Positions 26,297-34,010 of a DNA stretch of 35,410 nt are shown here, one piece after another. Positions within the stretch are counted from its first letter, which is position 1. Each line of letters begins with the position of its first letter. This DNA comes from Candidatus Puniceispirillum sp. (lineage in GTDB: Bacteria; Pseudomonadota; Alphaproteobacteria; Puniceispirillales; Puniceispirillaceae): assembly GCA_028383305.1 (NCBI GenBank), contig JAOEVD010000023.1:1-35410 (forward strand), written 5' to 3'. A program made the position numbers and the translations under genes. The notes beneath the pieces were generated by a model, which saw only the letters and a program-made list of their open reading frames with translations, was not told the origin of the DNA and did not search any database.

Positions 26297-27721
26297 TTAT
26301 AACTTCCCCGGCCATTCATCACCCTGAAGCTCGGTGTCATCATATTCCAACAAGCTGTTGAAATGAGTGTCAGCATCCTCAACAAAAAGAGCTGACACCA
26401 CAGATCTCGCCAGACGCTCTGCTCCAAAGCTCGCGTGGGGAATATCGTTGGCCAAATTTCCCAGTGATAATTGGGCCGCATGATTGAAGCACCTTATCCG
26501 GCTAATTGCCGCTGCCCTCTCTTCATTCTTGGCTTTAAAACCAAAGCCTTCAGACAAATACGGGAACGCGCGCCACTCTTCTTTTTTATCGTGCCAAACA
26601 GAAGGTGGCATAACATCCTTCCACAACAATATTTCGTCAGAAAAACCTGAGAGAGCATCATTTGAACCAACATCAATACCAAACCCTGTAGCGAGGATTA
26701 CTTTGTCAAAATTTTGCGAAAATCCATTTGCTAATAACTTTAACTGGGCCCCATTTTCTTCAATTTTATCGATGTCAATTCCAGTAACCAGCTCTATTCC
26801 CAGACCTGCAACACGTTCCACAGTATGCTTTGGGGGTGATATTCGGGTTTCGGTTATGTGTCTAAGCCACTCAAGCTTTTGCCTGTCAGACAAACTTGGG
26901 AAACCCTCAGCAAACCCTGGCGTTACTGTATATTTCATTTTGTTAAGCCTTGGAACTTTGGGCGCTCTGCCCAATAATGTGACTTTGGCACCTGCCTCTG
27001 CCAGAGTTGCAGCATTATCAAATGCAGATGCGGCCAAGCCAACAACGGCTATCTCTTTGCCAGCCATAGAGGAGAAATCACACACTTGAGACGAATGTAC
27101 AACCCGCCTGTCGCCGATAAAGCTACGGAATGCGGTTGGATACCTTCGCCTTGCCAAACCCTCTCTGCCGTTAGCAAGAATAACCTGCCGAACAAAAATT
27201 TTATGTTGATCTCCGCTAGCGCCAACAATTTTCACAGTAGCATAATCATCGTGGGGATTGATTTCAGTGACTTTTGTTCCAAACTCAACGTGGGCATGGG
27301 TTACACTTGCGTACCAATCAAGATACTCAGCCCACTCTTCCCGGCTCAAATACTCAACATCTTCCCAACTACGGTGGGGAAACCTCGCATGCCACCAAGC
27401 TTGTGGTGTCAATAAGCTGTGGCCAAGCGCTGGACCAGTAAGTTTTTTTCCAGACCTTAATAATTCCATTCGAGCATAAGTGCGCCAAGGCCCCGTATAG
27501 CCTTCCTGACTCTGATCAATTTGGCGTATATTAAAAACGCCAAGACGCCGTAGAGCAAAACCAGCCGCCAAACCATTCATTCCAGCACCCACCACAAGCA
27601 CATCGGTCAGCGCCTCTCCATTTGGCCCATTGCGCACAGGAACAACAGATTTTTTGGGAAGATCAAGAAGAGTGAAGCTCTCAGCGATAGATTTTTCGAG
27701 GATGTCTAATGATTCTATCAC
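26297..27721 (-). CDS. FAD/NAD(P)-dependent oxidoreductase, FMO-like
   Basis: About 474 residues from a GTG at 27721 that shares one base with the stop of the M20 gene and follows GGAGGAG. An ATG at 27787 would overlap that gene by 67 bp and is less likely. The FAD motif is VVGAGMNGLAAGFALRRLG, the second dinucleotide motif is VVGLAASAFDNAATLAEAG, and VILATGFG closes the FMO-type pattern. I do not see the Baeyer-Villiger fingerprint (FxGxxxHxxxW). The segment TYARMELLRSGKKLTGP marks a subfamily of uncharacterised flavoproteins. It may oxygenate or oxidise a nitrogen- or carbonyl-containing intermediate. It is the last gene of the creatininase operon. Confidence 0.82.
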   Translation of the reverse strand: MIESLDILEKSIAESFTLLDLPKKSVVPVRNGPNGEALTDVLVVGAGMNGLAAGFALRRLGVFNIRQIDQSQEGYTGPWRTYARMELLRSGKKLTGPALGHSLLTPQAWWHARFPHRSWEDVEYLSREEWAEYLDWYASVTHAHVEFGTKVTEINPHDDYATVKIVGASGDQHKIFVRQVILANGREGLARRRYPTAFRSFIGDRRVVHSSQVCDFSSMAGKEIAVVGLAASAFDNAATLAEAGAKVTLLGRAPKVPRLNKMKYTVTPGFAEGFPSLSDRQKLEWLRHITETRISPPKHTVERVAGLGIELVTGIDIDKIEENGAQLKLLANGFSQNFDKVILATGFGIDVGSNDALSGFSDEILLWKDVMPPSVWHDKKEEWRAFPYLSEGFGFKAKNEERAAAISRIRCFNHAAQLSLGNLANDIPHASFGAERLARSVVSALFVEDADTHFNSLLEYDDTELQGDEWPGKL

Positions 27722-29115
27722 TAACCAACCTGCTCCTCTCCGAGGTCCCAGTATAATGCTGTCATTATTTGCAGCGCTTCCCTGCAAACTGGCATAAGGA
27801 TGTGCTCGTTCGGAGCGTGTTGACTACAACCAGAATATGAATGCGGTATCCAAATTGCAGGCAACCCGAGCAAATCAGTGAAAAGGTCATTACAAATTGA
27901 GCCACCCATTTGTGGTACGATTACTGGTTTCTGGCCAGTTGTTTTACCCATAGAGGTGGCAATTCGCGTTACCCAACCATTGTCGGGCTCTGTCCTGCTA
28001 GCTAAATAACCTCCCCTGTTTTCATCAGGTGGATCTTCAATTGTAACATTCTTAAAGCCCCTATCATCTAGGTGCTGACGCAGAGCTGTTAATGCGTTGA
28101 TATAATTTGTACCGGCAATATACCGAAGTTGGCAGTTAGCACGCGCCGAAGGAGAAACAGCATTTACCGGCCGTGCAGGATTGCCAGATGTCATCGCGAG
28201 AACACAGAAATTATTCCACGCATATACATTTTCAGCTGCTGTCAGCCCGGGTTCACCCCACAAGTCATCTGGAACTGGGCCTAAGGGTCCGGAGTCGATC
28301 ACCACATCTTTTAGCAGCGTACGCGTCTCATTTTTTATTGCTGGTGGGCGCCAATCCTCAACTTCAATTCTACCACGGGAATTAGATATGCAGGCTATGG
28401 CGTTGGCTAATATTATGGCGGGGTCACTTAAAGCGCCACCCCAGTTTCCAGAATGATGACCACCGTCTCGTAATTCACACACTAAGTCAAAATTGATTGC
28501 TCCACGTGATCCCAATGCAAGGGTCGGGCGGTCTCGATGGATACGCGGACCATCAGAGGCTATAAACACATCAGCCCCAAAATCCTCCAGATTTTCTGAA
28601 ATCACCTCTCTTAGCCCAAGTGAACCGTTTTCCTCCCCCGTCTCAATTAAAAATTTACAATTGAACCCAAGCTCACCTCTGATCTCTAACACGTGTTTCA
28701 AGGCAATAATATTTATCCAATGCTGGCTTTTGTTGTCTGCCGTTCCACGGCCATAAAGTCTTTCGCCACTAATCTCTGCGCACCACGGGCTTCTTCCTTC
28801 AACCCATTGGTTTTCCATTCCTAAAATTACATCACCATGGCCATAACCCAAAATAGTTGGCAAACCGTCATCTTCTATCCGTGTTGCGAGCAAAACCGGT
28901 CCAAAGCCATCAACTGGATTTTCATACAATTTAGTTTCAAAGCCCATTTGAATAAAAATAGGCTTCATCCTCTCATGAAGATATTTCTCGCAATGTTTTA
29001 TGCCTGCTCTAGTTTGACTTTCAGTTGGAATTTTTACTAGCGCAGTCATGTCATCTAAAAAATCTCCATCATCGAAGTAATTTGTTGATCTCAAAATTGC
29101 ATCTTGTCTTGACAT
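27721..29115 (-). CDS. M20-family metallopeptidase / amidohydrolase (DapE/CPG2-like)
   Basis: A 464-residue dizinc hydrolase. Ligand and catalytic residues are visible: His-93 and Asp-95 in YGHGDV, Asp-127 in GRGTADNK, Glu-161/Glu-162 in ETGEENGS, Asp-188 in ASDGP, and His-433 in SQHAPNEH. M20 enzymes hydrolyse dipeptides, N-acyl and N-carbamoyl amino acids, and the HyuC carbamoylases of hydantoin clusters belong to this clan. This one is longer than HyuC and resembles the DapE/dipeptidase branch, so a peptide or N-acyl amino acid is as likely as a carbamoyl substrate. The ATG at 29115 has an AGGG upstream. There is no signal peptide; it acts in the cytosol on an imported or ring-opened compound. 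Confidence 0.88.
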   Translation of the reverse strand: MSRQDAILRSTNYFDDGDFLDDMTALVKIPTESQTRAGIKHCEKYLHERMKPIFIQMGFETKLYENPVDGFGPVLLATRIEDDGLPTILGYGHGDVILGMENQWVEGRSPWCAEISGERLYGRGTADNKSQHWINIIALKHVLEIRGELGFNCKFLIETGEENGSLGLREVISENLEDFGADVFIASDGPRIHRDRPTLALGSRGAINFDLVCELRDGGHHSGNWGGALSDPAIILANAIACISNSRGRIEVEDWRPPAIKNETRTLLKDVVIDSGPLGPVPDDLWGEPGLTAAENVYAWNNFCVLAMTSGNPARPVNAVSPSARANCQLRYIAGTNYINALTALRQHLDDRGFKNVTIEDPPDENRGGYLASRTEPDNGWVTRIATSMGKTTGQKPVIVPQMGGSICNDLFTDLLGLPAIWIPHSYSGCSQHAPNEHILMPVCREALQIMTALYWDLGEEQVG

Positions 29116-29171
29116 GTTTTTTCTACCCTGCCTGTCAGAATAAATATCGTTTTCGGGAGTTAAGCCCTAAA

Positions 29172-29921
29172 TCAGTGCGTTCCACCGTCTACTGATAGAA
29201 CTTGTCCAGTGATCCAGCCGGCTGCATCGCTTACTAAAAAACATGCGGCTGCCGCGATGTCCTCAGGCTGACCAAGTCTGCGTGTGTGAATACGATCCAA
29301 TAATCTTTTCTGTCCTTCTTCAGCATAACTCTGCCATTGTTGAATGGTTGAAAGGTTTGAGAGCACAAAGCCCGGCGCTACTGAGTTAACCGTAATTCCT
29401 CTTGGTGCAAACTCTACACTAAGTTGTTTTGTGAGGCCAATTAACCCATGCTTCGCAGCAGTATAAGCCTGAATACCGGTCAAGCTTGGCTTTAACCCAG
29501 CCCCAGAACTTATTGTTACAATTCTGCCCCAACCTTTGGCAAACATCATGGGAGCAAAATGCTTTGCAAGGAAAAATGCCGAGTCCAAGTTTGCTGATAA
29601 AACTTTGCGCCAATCCACCTCAGAAACATCAAATATTGACTGCCCAGTTTGTCCACAAACACCACCTGCAGCTGTAACCAGAATGTCAACGTCTCCAAAA
29701 TTTTGACGAATATTTTGTTTCAGGGTCTCAACAGATCTCTCATTTCCTAAATCAGCAGCGAAAGAATTGAAGCCAAATTCAGAAACAACGTTATCAAAAT
29801 GATCTCCCGGTAAATCAGTAACTACAACCTCGGCACCGCTGGCCAAAATAGAGGTTGCAATTGATTGTCCAATTCCACCACATATACCTGTGACAAGCGC
29901 AAGCCGTTTTTTATTAGTCAT
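29172..29921 (-). CDS. SDR dehydrogenase, third of three
   Basis: A 249-residue SDR with TGICGGIG at about 11-18, TAAGG in place of NNAG, catalytic Ser in ISSGAG, and YTAAK. The ATG immediately follows the stop of the ketopantoate-reductase-like gene (TAG then ATG). Its substrate loop VAPGF...QQWQSYAEEGQK and the end AGWITGQVLSVDGG match the second SDR, suggesting related substrates in the two convergent operons. A 56-bp gap separates it from the M20 gene, which has its own Shine-Dalgarno. Confidence 0.88.
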   Translation of the reverse strand: MTNKKRLALVTGICGGIGQSIATSILASGAEVVVTDLPGDHFDNVVSEFGFNSFAADLGNERSVETLKQNIRQNFGDVDILVTAAGGVCGQTGQSIFDVSEVDWRKVLSANLDSAFFLAKHFAPMMFAKGWGRIVTISSGAGLKPSLTGIQAYTAAKHGLIGLTKQLSVEFAPRGITVNSVAPGFVLSNLSTIQQWQSYAEEGQKRLLDRIHTRRLGQPEDIAAAACFLVSDAAGWITGQVLSVDGGTH

Positions 29922-30956
29922 CTACCCATCCAATAAAAAAAACACATCAGCAGACATTTTGCGCCGACCATTTTCAATGTCATGAATCAATTCAACAAGC
30001 CTATTTAATTTAGGTGTTGGAATACCGTGACGATGAGCTATTTGGGCCACCAAGCCAGGCTGATGGTCTACTTCTGTGGTTCTCTCTCTCACAGCCAGAT
30101 CCCTGTGAATTCCTGAGTGAGTTTTGGCAGACCTAGAATTAAATTCAGCAAGCTGCAGCATACATTTTTCCATTTCAGCGCGGGGGGCCGTTGGAGAAAA
30201 AGCTAATGGCTGAAAACCATTAAAACCCTCAGGCCGAACGCCCTCTGCAAATGCAGTGGCAATAACCTCTTTTCCGATCTCCGCCAGAATTGATGCTCTT
30301 TTAGGATCTCCGAAGTTCTTCACCATACTATCCCCAGTGAGTGCCGTCGCAAACAGCATGGAGCCGTAGCACATTTTGCCCCAGAGATACCCCATGATGT
30401 TGCTGCTCATGATTGCATCGGGCTCAAAATGTTTAATCAGCCCATACATCCGTCTGGTTCGATCTCTGACAGATCCATCTATTTCGCCTAACACCACTGC
30501 ACCACGGTTACCATAAAGGACCTGCCCTGGGTTAATCCAATCAGCACCATAGTTAACAAAACAACCCATAACCCTCTCGACACCAAGGATCTTCTGCAAA
30601 ACGTTCTCGTTTAAGCCATTCTGAGCGGATAAAACAAATCCATCACTGGACAAGTGTGGCATTAGGCGCTCGGCAGCTTCGGCGGTGTCCTGAGCTTTCA
30701 CAGCTAATATGACCGTGTTATATTGCCCGCTTAACATATTTGGCATCACACAAGGTACGCGCTGGATATAGTTTTCTACTGGACCACTTATTTGAAGACC
30801 AACATCTGAGCAAACACGGCAATGCTCCTCATGTATATCAACCATCTGGACTTTGATACCCAACCGACTTAGCGCCGCACCAATGGTGCCGCCAATCGCA
30901 CCAGCACCCCATACCAAGACAGGTTCTGAGTTTAACCCTCCAAACTGGCTCACCAT
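29922..30956 (-). CDS. Ketopantoate reductase-like protein (ApbA/PanE family)
   Basis: A 344-residue NAD(P)H-dependent 2-oxoacid reductase homologue. The Rossmann motif VWGAGAIGGTIGAAL is at about 15-29. AVKAQDT and AQNGLNEN follow, and WGKMCYGSM carries the family Lys. Family members reduce 2-dehydropantoate, but many catabolic-cluster homologues act on other 2-oxo or 2-hydroxy acids; the pathway context here does not suggest pantothenate synthesis. It overlaps the creatininase gene by 7 bp and abuts the SDR gene with no gap. About 40 residues longer than typical PanE. Confidence 0.85.
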   Translation of the reverse strand: MVSQFGGLNSEPVLVWGAGAIGGTIGAALSRLGIKVQMVDIHEEHCRVCSDVGLQISGPVENYIQRVPCVMPNMLSGQYNTVILAVKAQDTAEAAERLMPHLSSDGFVLSAQNGLNENVLQKILGVERVMGCFVNYGADWINPGQVLYGNRGAVVLGEIDGSVRDRTRRMYGLIKHFEPDAIMSSNIMGYLWGKMCYGSMLFATALTGDSMVKNFGDPKRASILAEIGKEVIATAFAEGVRPEGFNGFQPLAFSPTAPRAEMEKCMLQLAEFNSRSAKTHSGIHRDLAVRERTTEVDHQPGLVAQIAHRHGIPTPKLNRLVELIHDIENGRRKMSADVFFLLDG

Positions 30957-31648
30957 GGCTCTCTCAGCACGTCTCGAGTTTCTTCAACACCAGCCAACCA
31001 AATTTCATTCATTATTTTATCTGGTTTTTGCCATTCCCCCCCATATGATCCATCAATCAAAAGATGTTTAATCTCGTCCGCATCTAATTCTGGCATTTTG
31101 GTGCGGTCAATCATTGGTTTGCTGCCATTAGGAGACTCAGCGTGGGACAGCCGCGTCCAAGGAAAGTTTTCAAACCAATTTCCATGTGAAGCAGTGGCAT
31201 CAATGGCCATCACTTTAGCAAGCAATTTGGGCCCCTTGAACCACTCATGGAATTTTAATTTTATTTCCGGATCTTTGGTCATTAAATCGTTTAGAAGGTC
31301 ACCTATTGGTGCATTACCCCCGTGCCCACTAACCACGCATATTTTTGAAAACCCGGAGAACTTCAACGAGGTCACAATGTCACGTACTACTTCTAAGAGA
31401 GTTGTCACTCGAAGGTTGATTGTACCAGGATATTTAATAAAATTTGGGGTTATTCCAAACGGCATAACAGGGAACACCGGAATGTTGAGTGGTGCAGCAG
31501 CCTCAACCGCGATCCGTTCAGCCAAAATTAAATCGGTACAAACTGATAGATAGGAATGCTGCTCTACTGAACCAATCGGAATGCAGCACCTTGGATCAGT
31601 TTTAGCCGCAGCCTCAATGTCTTTCCAGTTCATGTTCGCAACACGCAT
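30950..31648 (-). CDS. Creatininase-family amidohydrolase
   Basis: A 232-residue protein of the creatinine amidohydrolase fold. Metal-binding positions are visible: Glu-29 and His-31 in GSVEQHSYLS, Asp-39 in CTD, His-109 in SGHGGN, and Glu-160 in SHGNWFEN. YPGTINLR is a further family motif. Creatininases hydrolyse the cyclic amide of creatinine; relatives include the ArfB deformylase and MftE. The EQHSYLS variant (in place of EQHGPHLP) marks a less-studied branch. The ATG at 31648 lies about 11 bases after AAGG. First gene of the five-gene - operon that converges on the hyu operon. Confidence 0.87.
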   Translation of the reverse strand: MRVANMNWKDIEAAAKTDPRCCIPIGSVEQHSYLSVCTDLILAERIAVEAAAPLNIPVFPVMPFGITPNFIKYPGTINLRVTTLLEVVRDIVTSLKFSGFSKICVVSGHGGNAPIGDLLNDLMTKDPEIKLKFHEWFKGPKLLAKVMAIDATASHGNWFENFPWTRLSHAESPNGSKPMIDRTKMPELDADEIKHLLIDGSYGGEWQKPDKIMNEIWLAGVEETRDVLREPW

Positions 31649-31700
31649 CGACTTTCAAAACCTTAAAACCTCACACAAAAAAACACTACATCATCATCGG

Positions 31701-31729
31701 GTAATACACGCAATCAAATATGCATTCAA
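31701..31729 (-). promoter_or_regulatory. Candidate promoter of the creatininase operon
   Basis: Read on the - strand, TTGAAT (31729-31724) and TATTAC (31706-31701) are separated by exactly 17 bp, 52 bp before the creatininase start. Both hexamers are close to the sigma-70 consensus. Strength is unknown, and in AT-rich DNA such matches also occur by chance. Confidence 0.4.
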
Positions 31730-31827
31730 TTCATCCCAATTTTTTGATCTGAAATTTTGAGTGAATAGCACGATGATCTTGGAAGATGGAACTGCACAAT
31801 GTGAGCGGGGAACTTATTTAGCGACAC

Positions 31828-32496
31828 TCAGCCTTCAGAAGAAAAAACGTTCAGAAGGAAATACATGGAGACCGAAATTGACGGGCCAATTCCAAAAGCA
31901 AAAAGTAACGTACCAATCCCTGCCCCACCACCAAGAATCAAACCAACGCTTACAACAGAGACTTCTATCCCACTTCGAACTACCGCCAATGGTAAATTAG
32001 AGAGTTTTTGCAGGCCAGTCATCAAACCATCTCTTGGTCCTGGCCCCAAATTTGCAATGAGATATATCCCACCACCTAACCCTGCAATCAAGACACCAGC
32101 GCAAGCTTCCAGAATTTGCAAAGGCATATAGTCAAAACTTGGAAGTCGCAGGTGAAAAAACTCAATAACTGCCGCTACTACCAGCACGTTAAGAATGGTT
32201 CCAATACCTGGCAACTGGCGCAAAGGCAGCCACAGTAGCAAAACACACGAACTAACAACAAACGTCGCACCACCAATGGTCCAACCTGTTGCTGCCGCGA
32301 CTCCATCGGCCAGAACTGTCCAAGGGCTCATTCCCATTCCAGAAACCACCAACAAAGCCTCACCAAAACCAAATAAAAATAAACCAATTAGCAGCATGAA
32401 AAGTGGTAAGGGCTCGGGGATTAACGTGAAGGTCTTTTCAGAACTCCAAAACAATCTTGGAATTTTCTTAACCTTAAATGCCTCAAACATAACCAT
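31828..32496 (-). CDS. YczE/YitT-type integral membrane protein
   Basis: A 222-residue protein with about five or six membrane segments (for example LFMLLIGLFLFGFGEALLVV and ACAGVLIAGLGGGIYLIANL). The motif NLGPGPRDGLMTGLQ is diagnostic of the YczE/YyaS/YitT-related family, whose function is mostly unknown. It lies between the creatininase operon (179 bp away, same strand) and the divergent OYE gene. It could be a transporter for the pathway, but nothing in the sequence shows this. Met-3 at 32490 is an alternative start. Confidence 0.82.
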   Translation of the reverse strand: MVMFEAFKVKKIPRLFWSSEKTFTLIPEPLPLFMLLIGLFLFGFGEALLVVSGMGMSPWTVLADGVAAATGWTIGGATFVVSSCVLLLWLPLRQLPGIGTILNVLVVAAVIEFFHLRLPSFDYMPLQILEACAGVLIAGLGGGIYLIANLGPGPRDGLMTGLQKLSNLPLAVVRSGIEVSVVSVGLILGGGAGIGTLLFAFGIGPSISVSMYFLLNVFSSEG

Positions 32497-32587
32497 CGTC
32501 TTTGACTCTCGTTTTCAAAGAATTATAAAAAACATAGATACGTTGGGCCAGCTTGTGACTTTGGGCGAGCTTTTTATTCACCTAAAC

Positions 32588-32648
32588 TTACACTATCAGG
32601 CGCAAAATGTGGCTCAATATTCTGCGCTTTAAGCAGTAGTTAGTGTAA
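32588..32648. promoter_or_regulatory. Nested inverted repeats upstream of the OYE gene
   Basis: An outer pair TTACACTA (32588-32595) / TAGTGTAA (32641-32648) encloses an inner imperfect pair GCGCAAAAT (32600-32608) / ATTCTGCGC (32619-32627, 8 of 9 paired). It sits 37 bp before the OYE start, in the divergent gap shared with the membrane-protein gene. It may be an operator pair or an mRNA leader structure; no riboswitch class is recognised. Confidence 0.45.
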
Positions 32649-32685
32649 AGTTTTGATGAATTTTAAACATCAGAGGTGACTTTAA

Positions 32686-33882
32686 ATGACCATACCCAGC
32701 TTGATTCAACCATTAAAGTTAAGAGATGTCGAATTACCAAACAGAATAGTTCTATCACCAATGCAAATGTATGCAGCGCAAGCAGACGGGAAAATGACAG
32801 ACTGGCATATGGTTCACTACGGAAAATATGCTTATGCAAAGTTTGGCACCATTTTTACCGAGGTTCTTTGTGTCGAAAAGCGAGGCAGAAGCACTTACGC
32901 AGATGCAGGTATTTGGAACGACAATCATATTAAAAAATTGCAAAGAATTGCGTCTTTCATTCGCTCGCAAGGAAGCATTCCGGCGGCTCAGATTGGCCAT
33001 TGTGGCCCAAAATCCGCTAGACAAAGACCATATGATGGCCTGCAGCCTCTCAAGAATCTTAATAATGATATTGAGCCAGCTTGGGAAATCATATCATGTA
33101 GCGGAGTTGCCGCCGCACCAGGCTATGACACTCCGACCCCACTTACGAATGCTAACGTTAAGTTGTTGATCAAAAAATTTGGTAATGCAGCTAGGCGGTG
33201 TCATTTAGCGGGATTTGATGTCCTCGACGTTCACGCCGCTCACGGTTACCTAATTCATTCTTTCTTATCGCCACTGAGCAACTTTCGGGAAGATGAGTAC
33301 GGTGGAACACAATTGAACAGGAACCGATTTGTAATAGAAATTGCTCAGGAAATTCGTAAATATTGGCCTGAAAACAAACCTCTATTCTTCAGACTTTCAT
33401 GCATTGATCGCTTTCCAGGAGGCCTAGAGCTAGAAGATACCATCGAACTAGCCAAGGATCTTAAAAAAGCTGGGGTAGATTTGATAGACTGTTCATCTGG
33501 AGGCATAAAAGGTCCTAATTCGTTGTTTAGCCTGGCTTCTCAAAAGCCACCAACACCGGGTTTCCAAGTGCCGTTTGCTGAACAAATAAAACAAAAAGCC
33601 AATATTGCCACGATGGCTGTTGGAATGATTTCCGAACCCCAGCATGCAAATAGAGTAATTGAGAGTGACCAAGCAGATCTGGTTGCGTTAGGGCGTGAAG
33701 CCCTAATGAATCCCAATTGGCCACTGCACGCTATGCGTGAGTTAACTGAGAATAAAAATTTCGATGGCTGGCCACCAAATTCAGGCTGGTGGCTGGAGGT
33801 CCGACAGAGAATGCTAAACTCTTCTGACCCAAATGACTGGAAAGTTGGCCTCGCAGCCAAAAACACACCCGGTGCAAATTAA
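32686..33882 (+). CDS. NADH:flavin oxidoreductase, Old Yellow Enzyme family
   Basis: A 398-residue FMN-dependent TIM barrel. Visible motifs: LKLRDVELPNRIVLSPMQMY at the N-terminus, AAQIGHCGPKSAR, the signature HAAHGYLIHSFLSPLSNFREDEYGG at about 185-208, and ADLVALGREALMNPNWP at the phosphate-binding end. The family reduces activated C=C bonds of enones, nitro compounds or enoates. GAGGTGA upstream of the ATG at 32686 is a good Shine-Dalgarno. It is the rightmost metabolic gene of the island, monocistronic, and could act on an unsaturated intermediate or be a separate detoxification gene. Confidence 0.9.
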   Translation: MTIPSLIQPLKLRDVELPNRIVLSPMQMYAAQADGKMTDWHMVHYGKYAYAKFGTIFTEVLCVEKRGRSTYADAGIWNDNHIKKLQRIASFIRSQGSIPAAQIGHCGPKSARQRPYDGLQPLKNLNNDIEPAWEIISCSGVAAAPGYDTPTPLTNANVKLLIKKFGNAARRCHLAGFDVLDVHAAHGYLIHSFLSPLSNFREDEYGGTQLNRNRFVIEIAQEIRKYWPENKPLFFRLSCIDRFPGGLELEDTIELAKDLKKAGVDLIDCSSGGIKGPNSLFSLASQKPPTPGFQVPFAEQIKQKANIATMAVGMISEPQHANRVIESDQADLVALGREALMNPNWPLHAMRELTENKNFDGWPPNSGWWLEVRQRMLNSSDPNDWKVGLAAKNTPGAN

Positions 33883-34010
33883 ATCATTCTGAAATGGGGG
33901 AGCACTTCAACAACTCTGGCGGAACGGCAAAAGCAGGTATTGCTAACACTAGGCTATTGGAACACGACCAACGGACTTGAAACTAGTCCTTCAGCAAAAA
34001 TAAAGTCTAG

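Noticed and set aside
27722-27787. Longer FMO-like start at ATG 27787
   Set aside because: It would overlap the M20 gene by 67 bp; GTG 27721 with GGAGGAG upstream and a one-base overlap with the M20 stop is more usual.
31761-32000. 79-codon + open frame overlapping the membrane-protein gene
   Set aside because: Mostly antisense to the YczE-type gene, no domain or ribosome-binding site.
33894-33980. Short + frame of 28 codons before the right recombinase
   Set aside because: No recognisable similarity, ends in TGA at 33978; it may be decayed recombinase N-terminus but I cannot show it.
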